Shown here: piece by piece, positions 24,405-33,743 of the stretch
How positions within the stretch are numbered: position 1 is the first letter of the stretch
Layout: every line of letters starts with the position of its first letter
From: Bacteroidales bacterium
Lineage (GTDB): Bacteria; Bacteroidota; Bacteroidia; Bacteroidales; UBA1715
Direction of reading: 5' to 3'
DNA length: 64,000 nt
Assembly: GCA_016714605.1 (NCBI GenBank)
Contig: JADKDL010000005.1
Coordinates: 124,001-188,000 of the forward strand
Translations under genes and position numbers: made by a program
Notes under the pieces: model-generated
Told to the model about the DNA's origin: nothing
Databases searched by the model: none
Seen by the model: the letters and a program-made list of their open reading frames with translations, nothing else

Positions 24405-25880
24405 ATGAAAACATTTATTTATTTTTTAGTAGGCATATTTTTCCTTCTTAATTCTTGTTCATCTTGGATTGCTCTTAATTCTGAGTATTCAGATGGTGTT
24501 TACACTGAGTTTAATGATGACAAGAAAATTGAAGCAGAAAAGTCTGATACTTTAGCAGAAAAAAACGGTAATGTAGTAAAAACTACAGAAACCATATCGG
24601 AAACCAACAATGAGAATTTTAATAATAATTCTCAAGAGAATTTGACAAATTACGAAGAAACTGATAATTCATATTTGTCAGATAGTCAATATGATAATTC
24701 GTATTCTCAAGACAACGGCAGTTCTTATATTAATGAGAACCCAAGTGTTGTAAATAATTATTATTATACAGATAGTTACTATGCTAGAAGATTATATGGT
24801 TTTTATTCTTATGATCCTTACATAGTTGACGATTTTTATTATCCATATTACAATTCATATAATTATTATGGATATAATTACTATGGCAATAATTATTATA
24901 ATGAAGGTTATTTCGGATATAATTATTATTATCCGCACAGACCTCATTACCATTATTATAGTTATCCTTATAGACCATATTGTGCGCCAAATCATGTAAA
25001 TGTTACTATTGTAAATACATATCCAAAATCAAGATATGATAATAGATACACAAACAATAGAAATTACTCACCTCGTACCGGAGTGAGTAGAGATGGATAT
25101 GTTACAAAATCTACATCTGGATCTTCGGTAAACAATAACACAATAAATAGAACAAGCGGAAGAAGTTATACAAATACATCAAATATTCCTAGTACTACTT
25201 CTAATACAAAAAGCAGTACTGTAAATGATAATAGAACTAATACTTCAGTAACTCCGGCTAATAATAATTCGAATGAATTTAGAAGTGTAGGAAGCAGAAC
25301 GAGCAATGGGGCTAATACAGTAGGCAATTCGGCTAGTAGAGTTGGTGAGTCTAACACAAATCTTAAATCAAGTACTCAGACGCAAGGTGAAAACAAACCG
25401 CTTCCTGGAGTTCAGAATAGGGATATAAATACAAATTCATCAAACAATGGTAGAGTGAATAATGGTGGGTCTAGAACAGGAGCATCTTATGATTCTGGAA
25501 ATCAGCAACAAAGACAAACACAACCAGTGAATAATGATACTAGGATGAAATCAGATTATAATCAGTCTCAAAGACCGGCACTATCAAGTCAGCAACCACA
25601 GAGATCTACAAATCAGCAGTCTAATGTAGAAAGAGAAACATATACCAGACCTGCAAGTAGTGTGAATAATCAGAATTCGAGAACATCAAATGGAGGTAAC
25701 GATAGAGCCACTTATAATAGAGAACCAAGTTCTCAAACTAAAAGCTATTCTGGAGGAAACTCTAGCTCAGTAAGACCGTCAAGCTCTTCTTCTAGTACTC
25801 CAAATAGAACAGGCGAAAGAAGCAACTCTGGCGGTTCAGCACCTTCACGGTCATCTTCTCCTGCACCCTCAAGAAGATAA
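24405..25880 (+). CDS. Low-complexity Tyr/Asn/Ser-rich lipoprotein
   Basis: I start at the ATG at 24405, which gives a lipoprotein signal FLLNSC with Cys near residue 18; a GGAGG Shine-Dalgarno-like sequence stands 10 bases before it, rare in this genome. Residues about 115-200 are extremely Tyr/Asn/Pro/His-rich (YNYYGYNYYGNNYY), and the C-terminal 270 residues are a disordered Ser/Asn/Thr/Arg/Gln-rich tail ending PAPSRR. No folded domain is recognisable. It is likely lipid-anchored with an extended surface or periplasmic tail, 42 bases upstream of an outer-membrane transporter gene and perhaps its partner. Confidence 0.75.
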   Translation: MKTFIYFLVGIFFLLNSCSSWIALNSEYSDGVYTEFNDDKKIEAEKSDTLAEKNGNVVKTTETISETNNENFNNNSQENLTNYEETDNSYLSDSQYDNSYSQDNGSSYINENPSVVNNYYYTDSYYARRLYGFYSYDPYIVDDFYYPYYNSYNYYGYNYYGNNYYNEGYFGYNYYYPHRPHYHYYSYPYRPYCAPNHVNVTIVNTYPKSRYDNRYTNNRNYSPRTGVSRDGYVTKSTSGSSVNNNTINRTSGRSYTNTSNIPSTTSNTKSSTVNDNRTNTSVTPANNNSNEFRSVGSRTSNGANTVGNSASRVGESNTNLKSSTQTQGENKPLPGVQNRDINTNSSNNGRVNNGGSRTGASYDSGNQQQRQTQPVNNDTRMKSDYNQSQRPALSSQQPQRSTNQQSNVERETYTRPASSVNNQNSRTSNGGNDRATYNREPSSQTKSYSGGNSSSVRPSSSSSSTPNRTGERSNSGGSAPSRSSSPAPSRR

Positions 25881-25922
25881 TAAATATCACAGAAATAGAG
25901 AAAACTTTAAATATTTAATTTT

Positions 25923-27434
25923 ATGAAAGCAAATAGTTTTTTAACAATAGTATTCTTCTTAACAACATGTTTGTTGAATGCGCAGACGCTTGATGATGCA
26001 TTAAGATTGACTAACGAATCTATAGAAGGCAATGCTCAATTTGTTGGTACAGCCGGTTCTATGGGGGCAATTGGAGGAAATGTTTCTGCAATATATAGCA
26101 ACCCGGCAGGTCTTGCTGTTTTTGATAAAGGTTTAGTAGAGTTTTCATTGGCTGGTTATAGCTATAAATCAAATTCAGAGTATCTTGAGCAACAAACAAA
26201 TGTAAGAAGATTGAAAAATAGCATTCCTAATTTTGGAGTAGTTGCTAAAATTTATGAAAATGAAGAAAAACCTATTTCGAGGGTAAATCTTGCATTTTCA
26301 ATAAATAGAACGAATACATTTGACCGAAAGGTAATTTTTAATAAAGATGAAAGTCCAACATCAATTACCGAAGATATGTTGGATGAATATCTTTTTGGAA
26401 GTCCTTCTAAAAATTATAGTGATCTCGCTTGGAGTACTTATATTATTGATACTAATCAATTTGGTGATTATGTTACACCTTTCGATTTTTTTGATGAAAA
26501 TGGAGTTAATATTCGACAGTTTGGAGAAGAACAAACAAGAAAGATTATTCACGATGGATATAAAAGAAAAATTTCATTTTCATTGGGAACAGAGTTTTAT
26601 AAGAAAATACTACTCGGGATAAGTTTTAATATAGATAAACTTCATTTTAAGAGTGAAACTATTCATACCGAACTTGGTAACTCTAACACTATTTATGATT
26701 TTAATAAATTGGAATATATAGAAGAGTATGAAATTTCAGGTGAAGGAGGAAGTGCTAGTATTGGTATATTAATAAAACCAATAAAAGGCTTAAGTTTTGG
26801 TGGAGCTTTTCATACGCCAACTTTTTACAATCTTTATGATAAGGTAGATTATACTTTGAATAGTTCATTCAACACACCTGATGCAAATGATAATTATGAA
26901 TATTCGGCAACAGAAACAGATGAATACTCTTATTATTATATATCGCCTGCAAAACTAACAGCTAACTTAGGATTTATATTTAAAAACATAGGATTTATAA
27001 ATATAGATTATGATAAAAAATTTGTAAATAAAACTGAGTATATTGATAATAATGATTCTGAATATATATCAGAAGTAAATCAGTTAATTGGAGAAAATTA
27101 TAAATCTACATCAACAATAAGAGTTGGTGGTGAACTAAGATTTGGTCCAATAGCCATACGTGGAGGTTACGCTATTTCTGATAATCCATATTTGAATAGC
27201 GGCACCAGTTTTTCACCTTATAAAACTAGTGTAAGTACTGGTATAGGAGTTAAGGGTAAACATTTATACTTTGATATGTCTTACTTATTTAATAAATACA
27301 AAGTTGAGAATTCTTATTATTTATATACAACAAATAATGGAACTCAATATAATGACAAAGTATTAAGTGATATATCAGGAACTTATTCTGAAAAAAGTTC
27401 ATCATTAGTATTTACTTTGGGCTATAAATTTTAG
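25923..27434 (+). CDS. OmpP1/FadL-type outer-membrane protein
   Basis: 503 residues with a signal peptide (FLTIVFFLTTCLLNAQ), then TAGSMGAIGGNVSAIYSNPAGLAVF, the N-terminal hatch sequence seen in the OmpP1/FadL/TodX transporter family, and repeated amphipathic strands ending in an aromatic C-terminus (SLVFTLGYKF). These barrels carry hydrophobic molecules across the outer membrane. It follows the Tyr/Asn-rich lipoprotein gene in the same direction. Confidence 0.86.
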   Translation: MKANSFLTIVFFLTTCLLNAQTLDDALRLTNESIEGNAQFVGTAGSMGAIGGNVSAIYSNPAGLAVFDKGLVEFSLAGYSYKSNSEYLEQQTNVRRLKNSIPNFGVVAKIYENEEKPISRVNLAFSINRTNTFDRKVIFNKDESPTSITEDMLDEYLFGSPSKNYSDLAWSTYIIDTNQFGDYVTPFDFFDENGVNIRQFGEEQTRKIIHDGYKRKISFSLGTEFYKKILLGISFNIDKLHFKSETIHTELGNSNTIYDFNKLEYIEEYEISGEGGSASIGILIKPIKGLSFGGAFHTPTFYNLYDKVDYTLNSSFNTPDANDNYEYSATETDEYSYYYISPAKLTANLGFIFKNIGFINIDYDKKFVNKTEYIDNNDSEYISEVNQLIGENYKSTSTIRVGGELRFGPIAIRGGYAISDNPYLNSGTSFSPYKTSVSTGIGVKGKHLYFDMSYLFNKYKVENSYYLYTTNNGTQYNDKVLSDISGTYSEKSSSLVFTLGYKF

Positions 27435-27533
27435 TTGATTTTTATTTAAAAATGAATATTAAACTGAGTTTTTTTATTTTTAAAATCATTATATTGTACT
27501 CAATTAACAGTATAATTAAATAAAATTATAAAA

Positions 27534-27977
27534 ATGGCAGGAAATATTACGTTTACTATGATTAAGCCAGATGCCGTGAGAGCCGGTAATATTGGAGCAA
27601 TTCTAAAAATGATAAATGATGCAGGATTTAGAATTGTTGCAATGGAATTAACCAGAATGAGTAAAGCAAAGGCAGAGAAGTTTTATGACATTCATAAAGA
27701 GAGACCTTTTTATGGTGAATTAGTAGATTTTATGACATCTGGACCTATTGTTGCCGCAGTACTTGAAAAAGCAAATGCGGTAGAGGAGTTTAGAAAATTA
27801 ATTGGAGCAACAAATCCGGCACAGGCAGCAGAAGGAACAATAAGAAAGTTATTCGCAGCTTCAATTGGAGAGAATGCTATACATGGAGCAGATAGTGATG
27901 AGAATGCTTTAAGAGAAGCTAATTTTCATTTTGCTACCTCTTCAATGTTTGATAAATCAGGAAATTGCGTAGGATAA
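27534..27977 (+). CDS. ndk: Nucleoside diphosphate kinase
   Basis: 147 residues with the full Ndk sequence: FTMIKPDAVRAGNIG at the N-terminus, and the active-site His in NAIHGADSDENA that is phosphorylated during transfer. It balances NTP pools using ATP. The small insertion near LEKANAVEEFRKL makes it a little longer than the ~140-residue norm. It has its own upstream AT-rich leader. Confidence 0.97.
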   Translation: MAGNITFTMIKPDAVRAGNIGAILKMINDAGFRIVAMELTRMSKAKAEKFYDIHKERPFYGELVDFMTSGPIVAAVLEKANAVEEFRKLIGATNPAQAAEGTIRKLFAASIGENAIHGADSDENALREANFHFATSSMFDKSGNCVG

Positions 27978-28027
27978 TTTTTTATAATTGAAATTCGCCC
28001 CTAGTAGTTAAAAATTGATTTTGATTA

Positions 28028-28584
28028 TTAGGGGTTGTTTTTTAGAGGAATTGAGCATATTACTTCGTAACTACTCTCTTCGTTTTTTAGAATTTTAAAT
28101 AAATATATCTCTTCTACATTTTGATAACTGATTCTTTTCGTTGCAAATTCATCAATATATCTGTTAATGGTTGTTTGTTGGTCTACCCATTTGAGTTTGC
28201 CTATTGTAGTGTGAGGAGTGTAGGTAATTTCGCAATTTTCAGTAATGCTTAAATCTTTTAGGCAATCTGAAATAAGATCTCTTAATTTTTTAAGTTCTTG
28301 GCAATAATCAACACCAACCCAAAGTACTCTTGGCGAATGTATATTTTTGAAAACCCCGGTTTTTTCATAATCAATTTTGAAGCTAGGGAAAGATTGAAGC
28401 ATTTCTGTTAGTTTGTCGCAAATTAAATCAATGTTTTCATTAGTAATACTTCCCAAGTAGTTTAAGGTAAGATGTAAATCATCAATTTCGTTTTCCCATT
28501 TAAATATTGATTTAATTTTATCAATAAACTGAACTATAGTATCAGTTTTTCTGTGTTTTTTATTCCAATAAATACTTTATTCAT
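28028..28584 (-). CDS. thpR: RNA 2',3'-cyclic phosphodiesterase (ThpR/LigT), frameshifted near the start
   Basis: The gene starts at an ATG at 28584 (MNKVFIGIKNTEK) but the frame stops at once; the next frame continues DTIVQFIDKIKSIFKWENEIDDLHLTLNYLG. One missing base in the A5 run (plus-strand 28546-28550) joins them. The two catalytic H-x-T motifs are HLTL and HTTIG, the signature of 2H phosphoesterases. Family members open 2',3'-cyclic phosphates at RNA ends. The longest unbroken piece is 28028-28456. Confidence 0.85.
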
Positions 28585-28654
28585 AATTAGTTATTTATGG
28601 GTAATTTGATTGATGATTAGTTGGTTTTTTATTGGTATCAGAAAATTTAGAAAA

Positions 28655-29470
28655 TTATATTTGCTCAATTAAGTTTAATAAAATTGTTGTTAGTTTGGGT
28701 TCTGCAGCGGCAGCATTAGTTTTAACTTCTTCAATTGTTGATGTTGAGCCTGAAAATGGAATTGCACTTTCATTCGTTATTACAGAAATACCAAAACAAG
28801 AAATTCCACAGTGGTGAGCAACAATTATTTCAGGTATTGTTGACATTCCTGTAGCATCGGCTCCAAATAATCTAAAAAGTTTATATTCAGCTGGAGTTTC
28901 AAGTGTTGGGCCACTACTACCTATATATATTCCTTTTTTTAATTTAATGTTTTCATGTCTACCAATTTCTAATGCTTTATTTATCAATTTTGGACAATAA
29001 GTTTTGCTCATGTCTGGAAATCTTGGTCCAAAAGAATCCTCATTTTTACCTCTTAAAGGGTTGCCTGGAAAGAAGTTGATATGATCTTCAATAATCATTA
29101 GATCACCTACTTTATATTCAGGATTAAGCCCTCCAGCAGCATTAGAGACAAATAAATATTCCACACCCAGAAGTTTCATAACTCTAATAGGAAAGGTAAC
29201 CTCTTCCATAGAGTAGCCCTCATAAAAGTGAAATCTTCCTTGCATTGCAATTACACTATTGTTTCCAATAGTACCAATAATTAAATTGCCATCATGTCCA
29301 TCTACCGTTGAAATCGGAAAATTGGGTATTGAACTGTATGGAATGACAATTTTATCTTCAATTTTTTCAGTCATTAAACCTAATCCACTACCTAAAACAA
29401 TTCCAATTTTGGGAGTTGTATCAATGATAATATTTTTAATATATTTTACAGCGTCTTGATATTTTTTCAT
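28655..29470 (-). CDS. Purine nucleoside phosphorylase, type I trimeric
   Basis: 271 residues. Phosphate-binding GSGLG near residue 27, GRFHFYEGYS, SNAAGGLNPEY and the purine-site residues in GPTLETPAEY and VITNES are all present. The Glu and Asn in those last two motifs fit 6-oxopurine specificity (inosine/guanosine) rather than methylthioadenosine. It releases the base and ribose-1-phosphate in purine salvage. The symbol could be punA or deoD-like; I leave it open. Confidence 0.92.
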   Translation of the reverse strand: MKKYQDAVKYIKNIIIDTTPKIGIVLGSGLGLMTEKIEDKIVIPYSSIPNFPISTVDGHDGNLIIGTIGNNSVIAMQGRFHFYEGYSMEEVTFPIRVMKLLGVEYLFVSNAAGGLNPEYKVGDLMIIEDHINFFPGNPLRGKNEDSFGPRFPDMSKTYCPKLINKALEIGRHENIKLKKGIYIGSSGPTLETPAEYKLFRLFGADATGMSTIPEIIVAHHCGISCFGISVITNESAIPFSGSTSTIEEVKTNAAAAEPKLTTILLNLIEQI

Positions 29471-29668
29471 TTTGCAATTTCTCTATGAGTAAATTTATTA
29501 TTATTGTTTATATTTATCTATCAAAATATGATGTTTTAAATCATATTTTATAGTTAAAATTACAAACAATAAAGGAAAAGGTAGATTAAATAACTATTTT
29601 TGTAAAAAAAAAGAAATAAAAGTGAATTTTAAACGTTCATTCACCACAAAATTGGAGTTAATTATAAT

Positions 29669-29818
29669 ATGAAACTATTTTTTAAATACTTTGGATATTT
29701 TATAGTAATCAACATATTAATGTCTTGCTCATCTGTAAATAAATTGTCGAAAAAAGCAATGAAGGCTTTTGAAAACGGAGAGTATTATGGAGCACTGACG
29801 CATTTTGAGAAGTTGTAA
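29669..29818 (+). CDS. PorE-like OmpA-family lipoprotein, N-terminal fragment
   Basis: The ATG at 29669 starts a lipoprotein signal (IVINILMSCSS, Cys near residue 20) and the first TPR-like helix (KKAMKAFENGEYYGALTHFEK). A stop at 29816 follows. Another frame reads VVKEIERVKTK and then returns to the first frame at about 29846 with GKWAFYEAECYRL. A missing A near 29810 and an extra A in the run at 29841-29845 explain both stops. This is the head of the gene that continues to 31727. Confidence 0.72.
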   Translation: MKLFFKYFGYFIVINILMSCSSVNKLSKKAMKAFENGEYYGALTHFEKL

Positions 29819-29977
29819 AGGAGATTGAAAGAGTAAAAACAAAAAGGTAAATGGGCGTTTTATGAAGCTGAATGTTATAGGCTTATAAATGAATCAAAGA
29901 AAGCAGAAAAAGCTTATAATAGAGCTATTAAAAGAAAATACGATATAGCAGAATCTACATTTCTTTATGCTGAGCAA

Positions 29978-30523
29978 TTGCGCAAAAATGGAAAGTATCA
30001 AGAAGCAATGGTTGAATATGAGAATTTAAAAAACATTGCACCTGCAGACAAACGTTGGGAGAAGGGCTATAACTCTTGTCTTTTAGCAGATATTTGGGTT
30101 AAAAATCCTACCAGATATGAAGTAGAAGAGCTTAAAGAAATTAATAGTAAAGAAAATGATTTTTGTCCGAGTTATTCAACAGACGATTATTCTTCTATCG
30201 TTTTTACTAGTTGTAGACAATCTGAAGATGAAAAAGATAAGGAGAAAGAAGCTAAGAAAAGTGCAGTTTCTGGTATGCCTTTTACCAATTTGTTTGAGTC
30301 TAGATTTGATAGAAAAGGTAAATGGTCCAATCCTACAGCGATTGAAGATACAGTTGTAAATACTGAGTTTGACGATGGTGCTGCGACGTTTAGTGCAGAT
30401 AAAAAAATTATGTATCTTACATTTTGTAAAATTGAAACTGGCAAACAACTTGGTTGTAGAATTCTTGCTGTAAAACGTAAGGGAACAGAGTGGGGGCGGA
30501 GTAGAACAGCAAAAAATAGTTGA
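29978..30523 (+). CDS. PorE-like OmpA-family lipoprotein, TPR and first propeller part
   Basis: The frame is really open from about 29846. It encodes TPR helices (YNRAIKRKYDIAESTFLYAEQLRKNGKYQEAMVEYE) and the first PD40/WD40-like beta-propeller blades (DDYSSIVFTSCR, DDGAATFSADKKIMYLTFCK). It leaves the family sequence at GTEWG because of one extra G in the G5 run at 30492-30496; the correct frame goes on GGVEQQKIVEDSVSVGHPSISDDGKTLYFASKM. Confidence 0.75.
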   Translation: MRKNGKYQEAMVEYENLKNIAPADKRWEKGYNSCLLADIWVKNPTRYEVEELKEINSKENDFCPSYSTDDYSSIVFTSCRQSEDEKDKEKEAKKSAVSGMPFTNLFESRFDRKGKWSNPTAIEDTVVNTEFDDGAATFSADKKIMYLTFCKIETGKQLGCRILAVKRKGTEWGRSRTAKNS

Positions 30524-30590
30524 AGACAGTGTTTCTGTTGGTCATCCTTCAATATCGGATGATGGAAAGACACTCTATTTTGCATCGAAA

Positions 30591-31727
30591 ATGCGTGGCG
30601 GATTTGGTGGATTTGATATTTGGAAGTGCGAAAGAGAATCTGAAAGTGCTTTATGGGGTGAACCTGAAAATATGGGGAGTTCAATAAATTCAACTGGAGA
30701 TGAATTATATCCATATATTAGAAAAGATGGAAATCTCTATTTTTCATCAGATTTCTGGGAAGGAATGGGCGGATTGGATATTTTTAAAGCCCAGAAAGAT
30801 GAATTTGGTATATGGCAAAGAATGAACATGATGTATCCGGTAAATTCATCGCAAGATGATTTTGGGATAGTTTTTCAAGGCAAACGCGAAATAGGAATGT
30901 TTTCTTCTACACGAGATGGAGGAAAAGGTGGCGATGATATTTATTCTTTTATATTGCCTGAGTTAGAACTAAATGTTGCAGGTAAGGTTATAGATAAAAG
31001 TACCGCAAAACCTATAGAAGAAGCATCGGTGACTCTAATTGGAAGCGATGGTAGTATTAAAGAAACTAAAACCAAAAGCGACGGTAGTTTTAAATTTAAT
31101 CTCTCTCAATATATAGATTATCTTGTAGTTGGTACTGGTGAAGGTTATTTGAAAAAGAAGAAAAGATTTTCTACGAATAATATTATTGATGATACTACAT
31201 TCGTTTCGAATATAGAATTGATAACTATTTCTAAGGCAGTAGAGATACCAAATATTTTCTATGATTTTGGAAAATGGACGCTAAATGAAAGTTCTAAAAC
31301 AGCTTTAGAAGAGCTTGCGCAATTATTAGAAGATAATCCAAATATTACTATTGAAATGGGAGCACACACTGATATGGTTGGCGATTCTGCTGCTAATATG
31401 AAATTGTCTATAAAGAGAGCTGAGTCGGTTGTGAGTTATCTTAAAGAAAAAGGGTATGATTCCGATAGATTGGTTGCTAGAGGTTATGGTGAGAATAGAC
31501 CAGTGGCTGTAGATGAAAAACTAGCATTAACAGATACAATTTTTGTTGAGGGTCAAGTTTTAGATCAGAATTTCATTCTCGCATTTGAAAAGGATAAGCA
31601 AGATAAAATTAACCAAATTAATCGACGTACTGAGTTGCGTATTTTAAATACCAATTATATACCCAAACCCGAGTATTTCTTAAAATACAAAAAGAATAAA
31701 ATGAAATTTGAAGAAAATTTAAATTAA
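30591..31727 (+). CDS. PorE-like OmpA-family protein, propeller end, CRD and OmpA domain
   Basis: Further propeller blades (RGGFGGFDIWKCER, GGLDIFKAQ) are followed by a carboxypeptidase regulatory-like domain (VAGKVIDKSTAKPIEEASVTL) and an OmpA C-terminal domain (FYDFGKWTLNESS, GAHTDMVGDSAANMKLSIKRAESV, GYGENRPVA, NRRTEL). The TPR / propeller / CRD / OmpA order over the whole gene is that of PorE, the type IX secretion component that ties the outer-membrane machinery to peptidoglycan. Paralogues with the same order are common in Bacteroidota, so PorE identity is not certain. Its end overlaps the convergent nrnA-like gene by nine bases. Confidence 0.82.
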   Translation: MRGGFGGFDIWKCERESESALWGEPENMGSSINSTGDELYPYIRKDGNLYFSSDFWEGMGGLDIFKAQKDEFGIWQRMNMMYPVNSSQDDFGIVFQGKREIGMFSSTRDGGKGGDDIYSFILPELELNVAGKVIDKSTAKPIEEASVTLIGSDGSIKETKTKSDGSFKFNLSQYIDYLVVGTGEGYLKKKKRFSTNNIIDDTTFVSNIELITISKAVEIPNIFYDFGKWTLNESSKTALEELAQLLEDNPNITIEMGAHTDMVGDSAANMKLSIKRAESVVSYLKEKGYDSDRLVARGYGENRPVAVDEKLALTDTIFVEGQVLDQNFILAFEKDKQDKINQINRRTELRILNTNYIPKPEYFLKYKKNKMKFEENLN

Positions 31728-32747
31728 AAACTCTTTAAATTCAGGTAAGTGTTCTTCAAATTTTGTAAGAGCTTCATTAAGACTTAGCTTTATTCTGCCA
31801 CCGGCAGCATTTAAGTGACCTCCTCCGTTAAAATGTTTTTGAGAAAAGAGATTTGCTGGTATTTTGTGTTTTGATCGAAATGAAATTTTTATCACATCTT
31901 CATTTTCGGTAAATAGTGCACAAAATTTGATTCCTTTTATAGATAAAGGATAATTTACAAAACCCTCAGAGTCGCCTGTTGTAAAATTATATTTTTTCTG
32001 ATCTTCTAATGTAATATACATATACGCCGTGCTGTATTCAGTTAGAATCTTCATGTTTTGCGATAGTAATTTACCAAGTAACATTAACCGACTGGCACTA
32101 TTAACATTAAATGTTAATTCATGAATCAAGGACTTATTAATCCCTTTTTTTAGCAGATTACCAATTATTTGGTAAGTTAATGGATTTGAAGAATTGTGGG
32201 TTAGATTTCCTGTATCTGTAATTATTCCAATATATATAGATTCTGCAACATTTTTATCAATATAATTATCAAAACCAGCTGAATACAATACCCTATATAC
32301 CAATTCAGAAGCAGAACTGGCTGATGGTTCTGAGATAATATAGTTTATAAATTCAGTATTAGGATTTGGGTGATGGTCAATTATAATTTTTGTTTTATCA
32401 TTATTTTCTAAGAAAGGTTTTATATCTTCAATTCTTTCTAAGCTATTAAAATCTACCATTATAATTACCTGTGCTTTATTTATTGCTTCAATACTTTGTT
32501 TTTTTTGTTTCTGAAAAAGAAGTATAGAATCATAGCCGGCTATCCATTTTAAAAAATCAGGACAATCATTAGGTATGATTACTTGAGCCTTCTTATTCAT
32601 GTTTATTAGAGTGTTATACAATGCAAATGAAGAACCTATTGCATCGCCATCAGGATTTGTATGAGATATAATTACAAATTCATTGTTTTGCAAAATGATT
32701 TCTTTTATATGATTTATTGTATCTATTTCTTTCTTTTCAGTAAACAT
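31719..32747 (-). CDS. DHH-family phosphoesterase (NrnA-like)
   Basis: 342 residues with the DHH motifs SHTNPDGDAIGS, DFN, DHHPNPNTEF and TDTGNLTHNSS, and a DHHA1 domain ending in FNGGGHLNAAGGRI. NrnA enzymes degrade short oligoribonucleotides and 3'-phosphoadenosine-5'-phosphate. In many Bacteroidota the gene neighbours ndk and a gliding-type FKBP lipoprotein gene, and both are here too. It is 9 bases downstream of the FKBP gene, probably one transcript. Confidence 0.93.
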   Translation of the reverse strand: MFTEKKEIDTINHIKEIILQNNEFVIISHTNPDGDAIGSSFALYNTLINMNKKAQVIIPNDCPDFLKWIAGYDSILLFQKQKKQSIEAINKAQVIIMVDFNSLERIEDIKPFLENNDKTKIIIDHHPNPNTEFINYIISEPSASSASELVYRVLYSAGFDNYIDKNVAESIYIGIITDTGNLTHNSSNPLTYQIIGNLLKKGINKSLIHELTFNVNSASRLMLLGKLLSQNMKILTEYSTAYMYITLEDQKKYNFTTGDSEGFVNYPLSIKGIKFCALFTENEDVIKISFRSKHKIPANLFSQKHFNGGGHLNAAGGRIKLSLNEALTKFEEHLPEFKEFLI

Positions 32748-32756
32748 ATTTTTCTT

Positions 32757-33680
32757 TTATTCTATTATTACAGGATTGTTGGCAAAAGATGTATCTAGTT
32801 TTGATAGCTTTAATATTTCAACTTCAAAAATTACTGAAGTATATGGTGGAATAATGCCACTAGAAGAACCTGTTTGACCAAAAGCAAGCGAACTCGGCAT
32901 TATGAATAGTGATTTTTCGCCTTCTTGCATTAAACCTAAAGCTTTTTCCATACCCTCTATAACATGCCATTCGGTGCCAAAGATATATTCAAAAGTTCGC
33001 TTCCTTTTTATCGTAGAATCAAAAAATTGACCATTTAAAAATCGACCTTCATAGTTTATCATCAATGTATCGCCTTTTTTAGGAATAATGCCGTTTCCTT
33101 TTTTAATAAGTAATTTATAGAGACCATCTTCTTGTGGAGTTGTATCTATTTTATTGTTAATAAGATAATTTTGCAAATAAACTTTCTCATATTTTCCAAA
33201 ATCTTCTATCCAAGCCAAGAATTCATTTTTTTGTCTTATATAATCTTCATTACTCTGTATCTCAAGCAATTTAATGTTTATTTTGAAATTTTTACAAGAA
33301 TCAATAAATGAAGGGCATTGTACTTTAAGTGTTTTTTCAAAAAAATGTTGAGCATTAATTATGAAAGAAGTACTATCACCAATTTTCATAGAAAGCAAAC
33401 AAGCGTCTATTGAAGAAGGGTACTGTGGTTGGGTAATTTGTATTTTTCTTTTATTCAAGAAAAATATGGAATCTTTAATTGTTGCGTAGGATATTAATAT
33501 AGTAACAAAATCATTTATTTTTGGGGTAATTGCATCAGGTTCTCCTATTTCAATTAATTTATATTCAAGACCACTTTGGAATATACTATAACCTTCATAT
33601 TCACTTGTTTGTTTACAAGAGTATAAAAATGTTACAATAATTCCTAGAGTAATATAAATTATTATTTTTAAATGGTACAT
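32757..33680 (-). CDS. FKBP-type peptidyl-prolyl isomerase lipoprotein (GldI-like)
   Basis: 307 residues with a lipoprotein signal (IIVTFLYSC). The C-terminal FKBP domain is complete (GDTLMINYEGRFLNGQFFDSTI, EWHVIEGMEKALGLMQEGEKSLFIMPSSLAFG, IIPPYTSVIFEVEIL). The N-terminal half resembles a second, degenerate FKBP domain (DFVTILISYATIKDSI, MKIGDSTSFIINAQHFF). It helps fold exported proteins. GldI of gliding bacteria is such a lipoprotein; the neighbourhood with the DHH gene supports that link, but GldI is shorter. Confidence 0.85.
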   Translation of the reverse strand: MYHLKIIIYITLGIIVTFLYSCKQTSEYEGYSIFQSGLEYKLIEIGEPDAITPKINDFVTILISYATIKDSIFFLNKRKIQITQPQYPSSIDACLLSMKIGDSTSFIINAQHFFEKTLKVQCPSFIDSCKNFKINIKLLEIQSNEDYIRQKNEFLAWIEDFGKYEKVYLQNYLINNKIDTTPQEDGLYKLLIKKGNGIIPKKGDTLMINYEGRFLNGQFFDSTIKRKRTFEYIFGTEWHVIEGMEKALGLMQEGEKSLFIMPSSLAFGQTGSSSGIIPPYTSVIFEVEILKLSKLDTSFANNPVIIE

Positions 33681-33710
33681 AATGATAGGATTCTTAAATT
33701 TTTCCTAAAA

Positions 33711-33738
33711 AAAAGGAGCTTTATGCAAAGCTCCTTTT
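33711..33738 (-). terminator. Terminator of yidC
   Basis: AAAAGGAGCTTT (33711-33722) pairs perfectly with AAAGCTCCTTTT around a 4-base loop. On the minus strand the stem is followed by a T run, five bases past the yidC stop. Confidence 0.9.
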
Positions 33739-33743
33739 TAATT

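Noticed and set aside
28632..28817. Plus-strand 61-residue frame
   Set aside because: It is the antisense of the purine nucleoside phosphorylase C-terminus.
30187..30714. Minus-strand 175-residue frame
   Set aside because: It is the antisense of the PorE-like gene across its frameshift; no family resemblance.
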